Source: Ignavibacteriales bacterium
GTDB taxonomy: Bacteria; Bacteroidota; Ignavibacteria; Ignavibacteriales; Ignavibacteriaceae
Direction: 5' to 3'
Assembly (NCBI GenBank): GCA_027347125.1
Contig: DAIERC010000024.1
Coordinates: 1 to 5,623, forward strand
DNA: 5,623 bases
How positions within the stretch are numbered: the stretch's first letter is position 1; every line of letters starts with the position of its first letter. A model generated the notes under the pieces. The model was not told where the DNA came from, did no database searches, and worked only from the letters and a program-made list of their open reading frames with translations. Of the stretch, positions 1-5,545 are shown in pieces. Position numbers and translations under genes: made by a program.

Positions 1-953
1 GCAAAAAAAACTTCATGAATATTAGAGACAAGCAATCCGGCATAAATTGTAAATACAAAGACTGCCAGTAAAACCCATATAGGTAGATGGGCAAGAAAAG
101 CCTGTATTGCAAACGGGCCGTTGCTAATAAAGGATTTGTAATCCCACGCTACAAAAGGAACAAGCATCAATATAAAAACAGCAATTGCAATCAAAGAAAA
201 AATTATTCCGTTCTTAATTTCACCGCGAAAATAATATAATATATATATAACATAAACCAATCCCACAACAGATCGCGTAGAAAGCACTAACCCGAATATT
301 ATAGCCGATAGAAAGAATTTAAGATTAATTTTATCAACATCTAAATATTTTTCGGTAATAATCAATAAAAATAAAGCAAACATAGCATTTGCGAACAGTT
401 CACCTCTTACAACCAATTCGTAATAAACAACCGGAACAATCAGCAGCATCAATATTTTTATGGCTGTTTCTTTAACGGAATGTGAAAAGCGAATAACCGC
501 GATAGAAAAAAGTATGAGTCCGAATATTTCAAGATAACCGACGTTTTTTAAAAAGTAAAACGGCATCGCAAGAAAATATAAAAACGGAAACCCCGAAGGA
601 GTAATAGGAGAGTTATAAGGGAACCTGTTTGAAAAAAAACGATCTATCCAATCAACGATTGCCGGAAGCCTTCCAACATTACCGAAGCGGGGCATGAAAG
701 TAACCCAGCCCAAAGCGCCCAAAACCAGTATTGAAAGAACTATAATTAATATTTTCTCCGAGATAAACTTTAACGAATTCCAGGGAAGTTTGTCACTCAG
801 GTAAATAAATCCGCTAATCAACATAATGTACAACACGGATAAAAAAAACGGATGACCTAAGTATATGCCGGAATACTTAAAGAGATAAAGTCCGCTGATT
901 AAGAATATTAATGCGACCGAAATATTATTTACTAAATTTAATTTTTTAAACAC
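1..953 (-). CDS. Polytopic membrane protein, GT-C glycosyltransferase-like (C-terminus off window)
   Basis: The frame is open from a GTG at 953 to the window edge, giving 317 residues with no stop. No ATG or TTG lies in frame upstream before the TAA at 1011-1013, so GTG is the best start; no good Shine-Dalgarno precedes it. About ten hydrophobic stretches are visible, roughly at residues 11-25, 38-53, 66-86, 120-136, 140-156, 164-180, 187-201, 213-243, 250-269 and 283-308. A polar loop lies between the third and fourth (about 87-119). Features resembling GT-C / DUF2029-GT87 mannosyltransferase-like proteins are the VVRGELFANAMF segment near 182-193, GLVLSTRSVVGL near 221-232, and VPFVAWDYKSF near 265-275 after a membrane helix. 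Such enzymes transfer sugars from polyprenyl-phosphate donors at the membrane, but no catalytic residue can be assigned here. It is probably co-transcribed with malQ and the broken TerB gene. It could also be an uncharacterised membrane protein of another family. Confidence 0.75.
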   Translation of the reverse strand, partial: MFKKLNLVNNISVALIFLISGLYLFKYSGIYLGHPFFLSVLYIMLISGFIYLSDKLPWNSLKFISEKILIIVLSILVLGALGWVTFMPRFGNVGRLPAIVDWIDRFFSNRFPYNSPITPSGFPFLYFLAMPFYFLKNVGYLEIFGLILFSIAVIRFSHSVKETAIKILMLLIVPVVYYELVVRGELFANAMFALFLLIITEKYLDVDKINLKFFLSAIIFGLVLSTRSVVGLVYVIYILYYFRGEIKNGIIFSLIAIAVFILMLVPFVAWDYKSFISNGPFAIQAFLAHLPIWVLLAVFVFTIYAGLLVSNIHEVFF

Positions 954-1002
954 TTCGTTTGCGCTTTTCTTGTTACAAGACTTTGTTATAACGAAAGATG
1001 AA

Positions 1003-1461
1003 TTAGATATTTAATTCATCTTTTATACTTAATTTGGCTGCAACAACATCGCGGTAGTCCATATCAATCAATCCACCTATTTCTTTAACCAAATGTTCTT
1101 CATAAATATCTTTACTCTTATTAATATAAACCAGCCGCCAAAAATTTTTAAGCAGTTCATATTTCTCGTCGTTGTCCAAACTTTTATTTATTACCTGCGT
1201 ATAATCATAAATTGCATCATCATGTTTAAGAACTTGTTCTGCGCGGTCAATTAATTCTCCAACCAGGTTTTCGTCCGCATCAAACTCGCTTATCATTATC
1301 GAATATATTTTTTATTTTTCTTCAGTAGAAAAACTTCCATCGGCTTTTGCAATATCCACAAGCAAAAGGCAAACGGAAGCCTGAAGCTTAAACAAATTTT
1401 CATCATGCTTAGCGAAATTATCGTTTTGGGGAACCAGTACTTTCTTAATGAATTCAAACAT
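1003..1461 (-). pseudogene. TerB-family protein interrupted by one in-frame TAA
   Basis: From the ATG at 1461 the frame reads 49 codons, a TAA at 1312-1314 (codon 50), then 102 more sense codons to a normal TAA at 1003-1005. Both parts are in the same frame and together look like a complete TerB-type helical protein (COG4103-like) of about 152 residues, close to the length I expect for the family. The first part has VDIAKADGSFSTEEK (residues 35-49), matching the family's first acidic motif. The part after the stop continues with KIYSIMISEF, then a YTQVIN segment, and ends with the family-like YEEHLVKEIGGLI and AAKL. The apparent 97-codon ORF from the ATG at 1296 is only the C-terminal piece and lacks the first helices. 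The start has a weak GGTGA four bases upstream and lies 17 bp after the malQ stop. TerB-like proteins are linked to metal or stress responses; the exact role is unknown. In the second motif the usual ADG is INK (113-115). Confidence 0.8.
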
Positions 1462-1478
1462 GCCGTCACCGTTTTTTA

Positions 1479-3011
1479 TTATTCAACTTCAATTTCAGTT
1501 ACCTTTTCAGGCTTGGGAGGTCTTTCGTATAATTCTGTTAATTCTTTATAATACCCGGCCAGGTGTGGCTGCACCTGATCCCACGAAAATCTCCACGCCC
1601 AGTTTCCGCCAAGCTTTCCGGGGAAGTTCATTCTCGCTTCTCCCCCGAGGTTTAAAACATCCTGCATCGGTATTAAAACCATATCGGCAACAGAAGCATA
1701 AGCGGCTCGTATTAATTGTCCAACCATATCGTCGCCGAAATAGTTAAGATACTTTTGCGCGTGTGAGTAGATATCGTTTGACTCGTGTCTTACTTTTTCA
1801 AAATAAGCTCTCGTCGTATCGTTATCGTGAGAACCGGTGTACACCAGGCAATTAGATTTATAATTATGAGGCAGAAACTTTCTTTCCATATCCGTTCCGA
1901 AGGCAAATTGCATAATCTTCATGCCGGGAAAATTAAAATGATTGCGCAACTGTTCAACCGATTTTGTAATTACGCCAAGGTCTTCTGCAATTATCGGAAT
2001 ATCGCCAAGATGTTTTTTTATTGTATTAAATAATTTTTCGCCCGGAGCTTTTATCCATCTTCCTTTTTCCGCAGTAGGAGCGCCGCCGGGAATTTCCCAG
2101 AACGCATCAAAGCCCCTAAAGTGATCGATTCTAACTATATCAATCATTTCAAGAAGTTGAGTAAATCTTTGCCGCCACCATAAGAAGTCATCCTTTTCCA
2201 TAGCCTTCCATCTGTATAAAGGATTTCCCCAAAGCTGGCCTGTAGCGCTGAAATAATCGGGCGGAACACCGGCAACGGTTTCAAGTTTGCCTTCTTTATC
2301 AACTGTAAAAAGCTCTTTATGCGCCCACAGGTCGGCGCTGTCGTAAGCAATGAAGATAGGCATATCACCGATGATTTTTATTCCTTTGCTGTTGGCGTAG
2401 GACTTTATGTCCTTCCATTGCCTGAAAAACACAAATTGTATAAACTGATAATACAGTATATCATCCGAAAGTTTTTGCTTCCATTCAGTCAAAGCTTTTT
2501 CTTCCCTGCGTACAAGGCCTTTGTCCCACTGCGTCCACAATTGTCCGCCGTGATAATCTTTAGCAGCCATAAAGAAAGCGTAATCATCAAGCCATACTTT
2601 ATTATTTTCCCGGAACTCTTCAAACGCCTGACCGGTGCCGTTGTTATTTTGTTTATAGTTATAAAAGGCTTTGCGAAGTAAATCTTTTTTATAATTTATT
2701 GCCTGTCCAAAATCTATTTGATGCGGATTGGAATGAGGGAAATTATTAGCTTCTTCCGGTGAAAGGAAACCGCTATCTAAAAGTTTTTCCGGACTAATTA
2801 ATAAGGGGTTACCGGCAAATGCAGAGAAACATTGATACGGCGAATCGCCGTATCCGGTAGGTCCCAGGGGAAAAACCTGCCAGAGTTTTTGGCCGGCGGC
2901 TTCAAGAAAATTTACAAAGTTATAAGCTTCATATCCTAAATCTCCTATTCCAAATTTTCCCGGAAGAGATGTAGGATGAAGCAATATGCCAGCAGATCGT
3001 TCGAATTTCAT
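1479..3011 (-). CDS. malQ: 4-alpha-glucanotransferase (amylomaltase, GH77)
   Basis: This is a cytoplasmic glucan transferase (EC 2.4.1.25) that moves alpha-1,4-glucan segments between maltodextrins and releases glucose, used in maltodextrin and glycogen turnover. The 510-residue protein starts with the typical family N-terminus MKFERSAGILLHPTSLPG and has the usual length for the bacterial Thermus-type enzyme. Visible motifs are GPTGYGDSPYQ (50-60), IGDMPIFIAYDSADLW (214-229) and the loop SATGQLWGNPLY (255-266). Catalytic candidates are Asp296 in RIDHFRG (nucleophile), Glu343 in AEDLG (acid/base) and Asp396 in GSHDN (transition-state stabiliser), spaced as in the Thermus aquaticus enzyme. The start at 3011 is chosen over an upstream in-frame ATG at 3107: it has GAGGT five bases upstream, matches the family N-terminus, and the longer version would be translated through an intrinsic terminator. 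The gene is intact and leads a probable operon with the two genes downstream. Confidence 0.97.
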   Translation of the reverse strand: MKFERSAGILLHPTSLPGKFGIGDLGYEAYNFVNFLEAAGQKLWQVFPLGPTGYGDSPYQCFSAFAGNPLLISPEKLLDSGFLSPEEANNFPHSNPHQIDFGQAINYKKDLLRKAFYNYKQNNNGTGQAFEEFRENNKVWLDDYAFFMAAKDYHGGQLWTQWDKGLVRREEKALTEWKQKLSDDILYYQFIQFVFFRQWKDIKSYANSKGIKIIGDMPIFIAYDSADLWAHKELFTVDKEGKLETVAGVPPDYFSATGQLWGNPLYRWKAMEKDDFLWWRQRFTQLLEMIDIVRIDHFRGFDAFWEIPGGAPTAEKGRWIKAPGEKLFNTIKKHLGDIPIIAEDLGVITKSVEQLRNHFNFPGMKIMQFAFGTDMERKFLPHNYKSNCLVYTGSHDNDTTRAYFEKVRHESNDIYSHAQKYLNYFGDDMVGQLIRAAYASVADMVLIPMQDVLNLGGEARMNFPGKLGGNWAWRFSWDQVQPHLAGYYKELTELYERPPKPEKVTEIEVE

Positions 3012-3015
3012 AAAT

Positions 3016-3020
3016 ACCTC
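3016..3020 (-). promoter_or_regulatory. Shine-Dalgarno of malQ
   Basis: The minus strand reads GAGGT, five bases before the ATG at 3011. This is the strongest ribosome binding site in the window and fixes the malQ start at the internal ATG. Its 5' end touches the 10-bp palindrome CAACATGTTG (3020-3029). Confidence 0.75.
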
Positions 3021-3060
3021 AACATGTTGGGCGTTAAAATAAGAAATGATGTAATTAAAT

Positions 3061-3094
3061 AAAAAATGCGGCTGCTTCGGGTGAAGAGCCGCAT
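3061..3094 (-). terminator. Intrinsic terminator after the outer-membrane protein gene
   Basis: The minus strand forms an 8-bp stem ATGCGGCT / AGCCGCAT (3066-3073 with 3087-3094). Inside it, CTTC / GAAG pair (3075-3078 with 3083-3086), leaving a four-base ACCC loop and one bulged C at 3074. A run of T follows (3066 down to 3061), then ATTTAATT. The stop codon of the upstream gene is 17 bases before the stem. The plus-strand side of the hairpin is followed by A residues, so it works only for minus-strand transcription. It separates the outer-membrane protein gene from malQ, so malQ should have its own promoter in 3012-3060, where I see no clear consensus. Confidence 0.88.
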
Positions 3095-3111
3095 AAAAAA
3101 ACGTCAAGATT

Positions 3112-3780
3112 TTAAAGCGGGAAGTTTAATCCGGCCATAATTGTAAAGTATGATGCTGTTGATGAGCTTGAAGTTGTTGTTGTTGTATTTCCGGAAACCG
3201 TTGTGCTTTCCTGTTTTGCTTCAAAACTAATTGTGTTATACTTTGCAGCAACATCAACGCTTAATGAAGGCGTTATACTAAACAATATACCCGCACCAAT
3301 ACCGAAGCCGGACTTGGATTCCGATGCCGAAGAAGCCGTAATTGTTTGGTCGGAACCCACAACATAATTACCGCTTGGAGATGTAACGGTTAAAAAGTGC
3401 ATACCCAGATCGGCGGTTAAATATGGTTTCACCATCCCGGTAATCAAATAATACTTTACGCCAACCATAACCGGTACGGATGATAAATAAGCATCGCCGG
3501 AAAAAGTAGGAGCAGTAGGATCTATTTCATGAATGGAATTATTCAGCTTATCATTATCAAAGCCAAACCGTAAATATCCGACGGATAAAGAGACATCAAA
3601 ATTATCCGATATTCCGTAAAATACGGCCGCATTAAAATTATAACCGGTTTTATAAAAATCTCCTAAATCTCCCTGCGGTGAAGCCATCCCCCCGTTCACT
3701 TCCGCGTTCAGTTTTAGTTGCGCAAATGAAGTACCCGCAAAAAATAACAACATTAGAATAGGGATAATTAATTTTTTCAT
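3112..3780 (-). CDS. Small outer-membrane beta-barrel protein
   Basis: The 222-residue protein begins with a clear Sec signal peptide, MKKLIIPILMLLFFAGTSFA, with likely cleavage before Gln21. The mature part has alternating hydrophobic/polar strands typical of an 8-stranded OmpA/OmpW-like barrel (outer membrane protein beta-barrel families). Examples are FNAAVFYGI, FDVSLSVGYLRFGF, VPVMVGVKYYL, VKPYLTADLGMHFL, GFGIGAGILFSI, LSVDVAAKYNTISF and a terminal strand YFTIMAGLNFPL. A Ser/Thr-rich loop at residues 192-210, mostly T and S, looks surface exposed. The function cannot be read from sequence; such proteins are often structural or small-solute porin-like. An upstream in-frame ATG at 3840 would hide the signal peptide, so the ATG at 3780 with AAGGA five bases upstream is chosen. 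The gene stands alone: 144 bp separate it from the upstream PLP enzyme gene and a terminator follows it. A weak candidate promoter is TTGGTT, 16 bases, TATTCT on the minus strand between 3840 and 3813. Confidence 0.88.
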   Translation of the reverse strand: MKKLIIPILMLLFFAGTSFAQLKLNAEVNGGMASPQGDLGDFYKTGYNFNAAVFYGISDNFDVSLSVGYLRFGFDNDKLNNSIHEIDPTAPTFSGDAYLSSVPVMVGVKYYLITGMVKPYLTADLGMHFLTVTSPSGNYVVGSDQTITASSASESKSGFGIGAGILFSITPSLSVDVAAKYNTISFEAKQESTTVSGNTTTTTSSSSTASYFTIMAGLNFPL

Positions 3781-3785
3781 TTTAA

Positions 3786-3790
3786 TCCTT
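3786..3790 (-). promoter_or_regulatory. Shine-Dalgarno of the outer-membrane protein gene
   Basis: The minus strand reads AAGGA, five bases before the ATG at 3780. It decides that start over the upstream ATG at 3840, which would place 20 extra residues before the signal peptide. Confidence 0.7.
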
Positions 3791-3845
3791 TCGATTATGG
3801 TATAGAATAAATAGAATATTGAATTAAAAAAACGAACCAAATGAT

Positions 3846-3862
3846 CTATTAAGTTTTAATAG
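3846..3862. repeat. AT-rich perfect inverted repeat between two genes
   Basis: CTATTAA and TTAATAG form a perfect 7-bp inverted repeat around a 3-base centre. It lies 62 bp after the PLP enzyme stop and 65 bp before the outer-membrane protein start. On the minus strand a T7 run follows about 13 bases later. It could be a weak terminator or an operator, or be chance in AT-rich DNA; no GC pairs stabilise it beyond the end pair. Confidence 0.4.
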
Positions 3863-3924
3863 TTATAAATTTCTTAAAGCAATTCTTACTAGTTTTTTAG
3901 GCCGCAAAAATATTAATCACAAGT

Positions 3925-5142
3925 TTATTCTTTGTGTGCTAAAGCAGATTCAACAACTTCTTTCACTTTTTCAAGCGCGTTATCCAGATCGCTAATAATA
4001 TCATTCACGTTTTCAATACCAACCGACAATCTAACCAGGCCGTCGCTGATTCCGGCGGCAACCCGCCCTTCTTTTCCCATCGAAAAATGCGTCATGCTTG
4101 CCGGGTGTTGTATTAAACTTTCTACACCGCCAAGGCTAACGGCAAGCTGGCAAAGCTTAACCGAGTTCATCAGAACCTGCCCGGCTTCAAGGCCCCCTTC
4201 AACTTCAAAAGTTATCATTCCACCCGGACCTTTCTGCTGCTTTTTAGCAAGCTCATATTGCGGATGCGATTTAAGGCCGGGGAAAGAAATGCTTTTTACT
4301 AACGGATGTTTTTCCAGATACTCTGCAACTATCTGTGCGCTTTCACAATGCCTTTCCATTCTAAGTGAAAGAGTTTTAATTCCCCTATGCACAAGAAATG
4401 AATTAAAAGGATCTATAACCCCGCCGATTTGGTTTAATATTTTTCTGAAATGCTTGTATGCGGCTTCATCCTTAACAACAACTACCCCGCCGACAACATC
4501 CGCATGTCCGTTTAAAAATTTAGTTAAACTATGCAGCACAATATCAGCACCGAACTCAATCGGTCTCTGTAATGCGGGACTCATAAACGTGTTATCAACA
4601 GCCATTAATGCGTTATGTGAATGAGCAAGTTTTGCTATCGCAGCAAGGTCGGAAATTGCCAAAGTAGGATTACCTGGAGTTTCTATATAAAATAATTTTG
4701 TGTTTTTCTTTATCGCGTTCTTAACCGCTTCCAGGTCTGATGTATCAACAAAAGTTGTTTCAACTCCAAAATTTTTCATTATAGTATTTAGCAAAGTTGT
4801 TGTAGGCCCGTAAACAGCGGCTGAGCATACTACATGATCTCCGGTTTTTAAAAGAGCTGCGAACACGGTATGAACAGCAGCCATCCCGCTGGCGCAACCT
4901 AATCCTTTATAACCGCCTTCAAGTTCGGCAATGCTATCCTCCAGTGCTTCAACAGTAGGATTTAACATTCGCGTATAAATGTATCCTTTTTCTTCTCCCG
5001 CAAAAAGCGCCGCACCGTGTTGTGCCGAATTAAATTTAAATGTAGATGTTTGATAAATGGGCGGAACTACCGAGCCAAATTCATATTCGCCCACACCTGA
5101 ATGGACACACTTTGTTTCAAAATTTTTGGTTTGTTCTTTCAT
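3925..5142 (-). CDS. PLP-dependent Cys/Met metabolism enzyme, probable methionine gamma-lyase or cystathionine gamma-lyase/synthase
   Basis: The 405-residue protein is a complete fold-type I PLP enzyme of the Cys/Met metabolism family (cytosolic, normally a tetramer). Visible family residues are VPPIYQTSTF (26-35), Tyr56 and Arg58 in YTRMLNPT, the cofactor phosphate loop ASGMAA (84-89), Tyr111 that stacks on PLP, Asp183 in VDNTF, Ser205 and Thr207, the Schiff-base lysine Lys208 in HSLTKFLNGH, and Arg371 in VRLSVG that should bind the substrate carboxylate. FAGEEKGYIYTR and SLGGVESLIQHPASMTH (336-352) resemble methionine gamma-lyases most. Glu341 in GGVESL fits gamma-active members rather than cystathionine beta-lyase. 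However, the cysteine that marks classical methionine gamma-lyases (Cys116 in Pseudomonas putida) is Pro113 here. The exact reaction (methionine to methanethiol, cystathionine to cysteine, or cystathionine synthesis) therefore stays open. The ATG at 5142 has AAGGA nine bases upstream. The gene appears monocistronic with a long leader. Confidence 0.93.
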   Translation of the reverse strand: MKEQTKNFETKCVHSGVGEYEFGSVVPPIYQTSTFKFNSAQHGAALFAGEEKGYIYTRMLNPTVEALEDSIAELEGGYKGLGCASGMAAVHTVFAALLKTGDHVVCSAAVYGPTTTLLNTIMKNFGVETTFVDTSDLEAVKNAIKKNTKLFYIETPGNPTLAISDLAAIAKLAHSHNALMAVDNTFMSPALQRPIEFGADIVLHSLTKFLNGHADVVGGVVVVKDEAAYKHFRKILNQIGGVIDPFNSFLVHRGIKTLSLRMERHCESAQIVAEYLEKHPLVKSISFPGLKSHPQYELAKKQQKGPGGMITFEVEGGLEAGQVLMNSVKLCQLAVSLGGVESLIQHPASMTHFSMGKEGRVAAGISDGLVRLSVGIENVNDIISDLDNALEKVKEVVESALAHKE

Positions 5143-5154
5143 CTTAAAAATTCC

Positions 5155-5241
5155 TTAAATTTTTTGATTAGGAATGGAAGTTCGGCCGTCCTTTTGAGAC
5201 GGCAGAGTTTTCTTGAAATGGTTAAAAGTAAGTTTTCGCAT
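5155..5241 (-). other. Possible upstream ORF / leader peptide before the PLP enzyme gene
   Basis: An ATG at 5241 opens 28 codons. The peptide starts MRKLTFNHFKKT and contains LPSQKDGRTS. Its TAA at 5155-5157 overlaps the Shine-Dalgarno of the PLP enzyme gene, 12 bases before that gene's ATG. Such spacing would permit translational coupling. There is no properly spaced Shine-Dalgarno for the upstream ORF itself (AGGG abuts the ATG), and it has no methionine or cysteine run expected of a classical attenuation peptide. An ORF of this length can occur by chance. Confidence 0.2.
5185..5203 (-). promoter_or_regulatory. GC-rich hairpin in the leader of the PLP enzyme gene
   Basis: The minus strand reads GCCGTC, a 7-base loop TCAAAAG, then GACGGC: a perfect 6-bp GC-rich stem in otherwise AT-rich DNA, 42 bases before the start codon. 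No T run follows on the minus strand, so it is not a plain intrinsic terminator there. On the plus strand only AGAGTTTTC follows. It may be a leader RNA structure or a piece of a dispersed intergenic repeat. Confidence 0.45.
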
Positions 5242-5286
5242 CCCTGTTTTTCAGTAAAATAATTCTTCAATGCTTAAAAAATAAAC

Positions 5287-5314
5287 CTTATATGTTAAAA
5301 ATGCTAATCAACAA
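5287..5314 (-). promoter_or_regulatory. Tentative promoter for the PLP enzyme gene
   Basis: The minus strand has TTGTTG (5314-5309), a 16-base spacer and TATAAG (5292-5287). The -10 is a 5/6 match to TATAAT but the -35 is weak. A start near 5280 would give a leader of about 138 nt. I did not find a clear Bacteroidota TTTG / TAnnTTTG promoter, so this is only the best candidate by eye. Confidence 0.25.
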
Positions 5315-5401
5315 AATATATTTTTATGAAGATAAATATGAACGCTTAGCAGAATAAAACGGTGTGTGAAAATTACTGTGGATATTATTAAAGTGTTTTG
5401 T

Positions 5402-5460
5402 AAAATATTTTGCGGCGCTATTTTTATTGCACAAATATTTGAAGTGCTATTCTTAAGCAC
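5402..5460. repeat. Two degenerate ~30-bp direct repeats
   Basis: Unit one (5402-5432) starts with AAAATATTTTG and ends GCGCTATTTTTATTGCAC. Unit two (5432-5460) starts with CAAATATTTG and ends GTGCTATTCTTAAGCAC. Each therefore has an ATATTT palindrome followed by a GYGCTATT...GCAC arm. The palindrome centres are 30 bp apart. A weaker third relative (ATATTATTAAAGTG, 5382-5395) lies upstream. Low sequence complexity makes chance similarity possible. Confidence 0.35.
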
Positions 5461-5502
5461 AGAACTTACGACGATGAAAATTTCTATAATTAAATTTTGT
5501 GG

Positions 5503-5533
5503 AAAAACTCTGCGGCATTAAATCCGCAGAGTT
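5503..5533 (-). terminator. Intrinsic terminator after the transketolase gene
   Basis: The minus strand has a perfect 10-bp stem AACTCTGCGG / CCGCAGAGTT (5524-5533 with 5506-5515) around the 8-base loop ATTTAATG, followed by T residues (TTTTT, 5507-5503). It begins 12 bases after the stop codon, the usual place for a Rho-independent terminator. Confidence 0.92.
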
Positions 5534-5545
5534 ATAAGAATAAAT

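Larger units (their letters stand above)
5143..5502. other. Intergenic region between the transketolase terminator and the PLP enzyme gene
   Basis: This stretch is very AT-rich and has no gene I can support. From high to low coordinates it holds degenerate direct repeats and small palindromes (5382-5460), a tentative promoter (5287-5314), a possible 28-codon upstream ORF (5155-5241) and a GC-rich hairpin (5185-5203). I looked for SAM-sensing riboswitch core sequences before the sulfur-metabolism gene and did not recognise one. Confidence 0.7.

Noticed and set aside
1003..1296. 97-codon ORF as an independent small gene
   Set aside because: It has no Shine-Dalgarno and lacks the first helices and first acidic motif of the TerB fold, which are found in the same frame just upstream of one TAA codon.
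1003..1461. Genetic code with UAA reassigned to an amino acid
   Set aside because: The TerB, malQ, outer-membrane protein, PLP enzyme and transketolase genes all end at TAA at the expected family length, so TAA acts as stop in this genome.
1448..2681. Several plus-strand ORFs and a 74-codon minus-strand ORF inside malQ
   Set aside because: All overlap an intact, highly conserved gene in other frames, have no recognisable motifs and no supporting signals.
3012..3107. N-terminal extension of malQ to the upstream ATG at 3107
   Set aside because: The added 32 residues have no family similarity, cross an intrinsic terminator, and the internal ATG at 3011 has a strong Shine-Dalgarno and the conserved N-terminus.
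3781..3840. Start of the outer-membrane protein at 3840
   Set aside because: The extra 20 residues would bury the signal peptide, and AAGGA lies just before the ATG at 3780.
3932..4624. Long plus-strand ORF (230 codons) opposite the PLP enzyme gene
   Set aside because: It is the antisense shadow of a clearly conserved gene and its translation resembles no family; low stop density is inherited from the codons of the real gene.
5185..5212. Intrinsic terminator acting on the plus strand
   Set aside because: The stem is followed only by AGAGTTTTC, a poor T run, and no plus-strand gene exists to be terminated.
5143..5300. S-box (SAM-I) or other known SAM riboswitch before the PLP enzyme gene
   Set aside because: I could not find the conserved SAM-I core elements or another recognisable riboswitch core by eye; a covariance search would be decisive.
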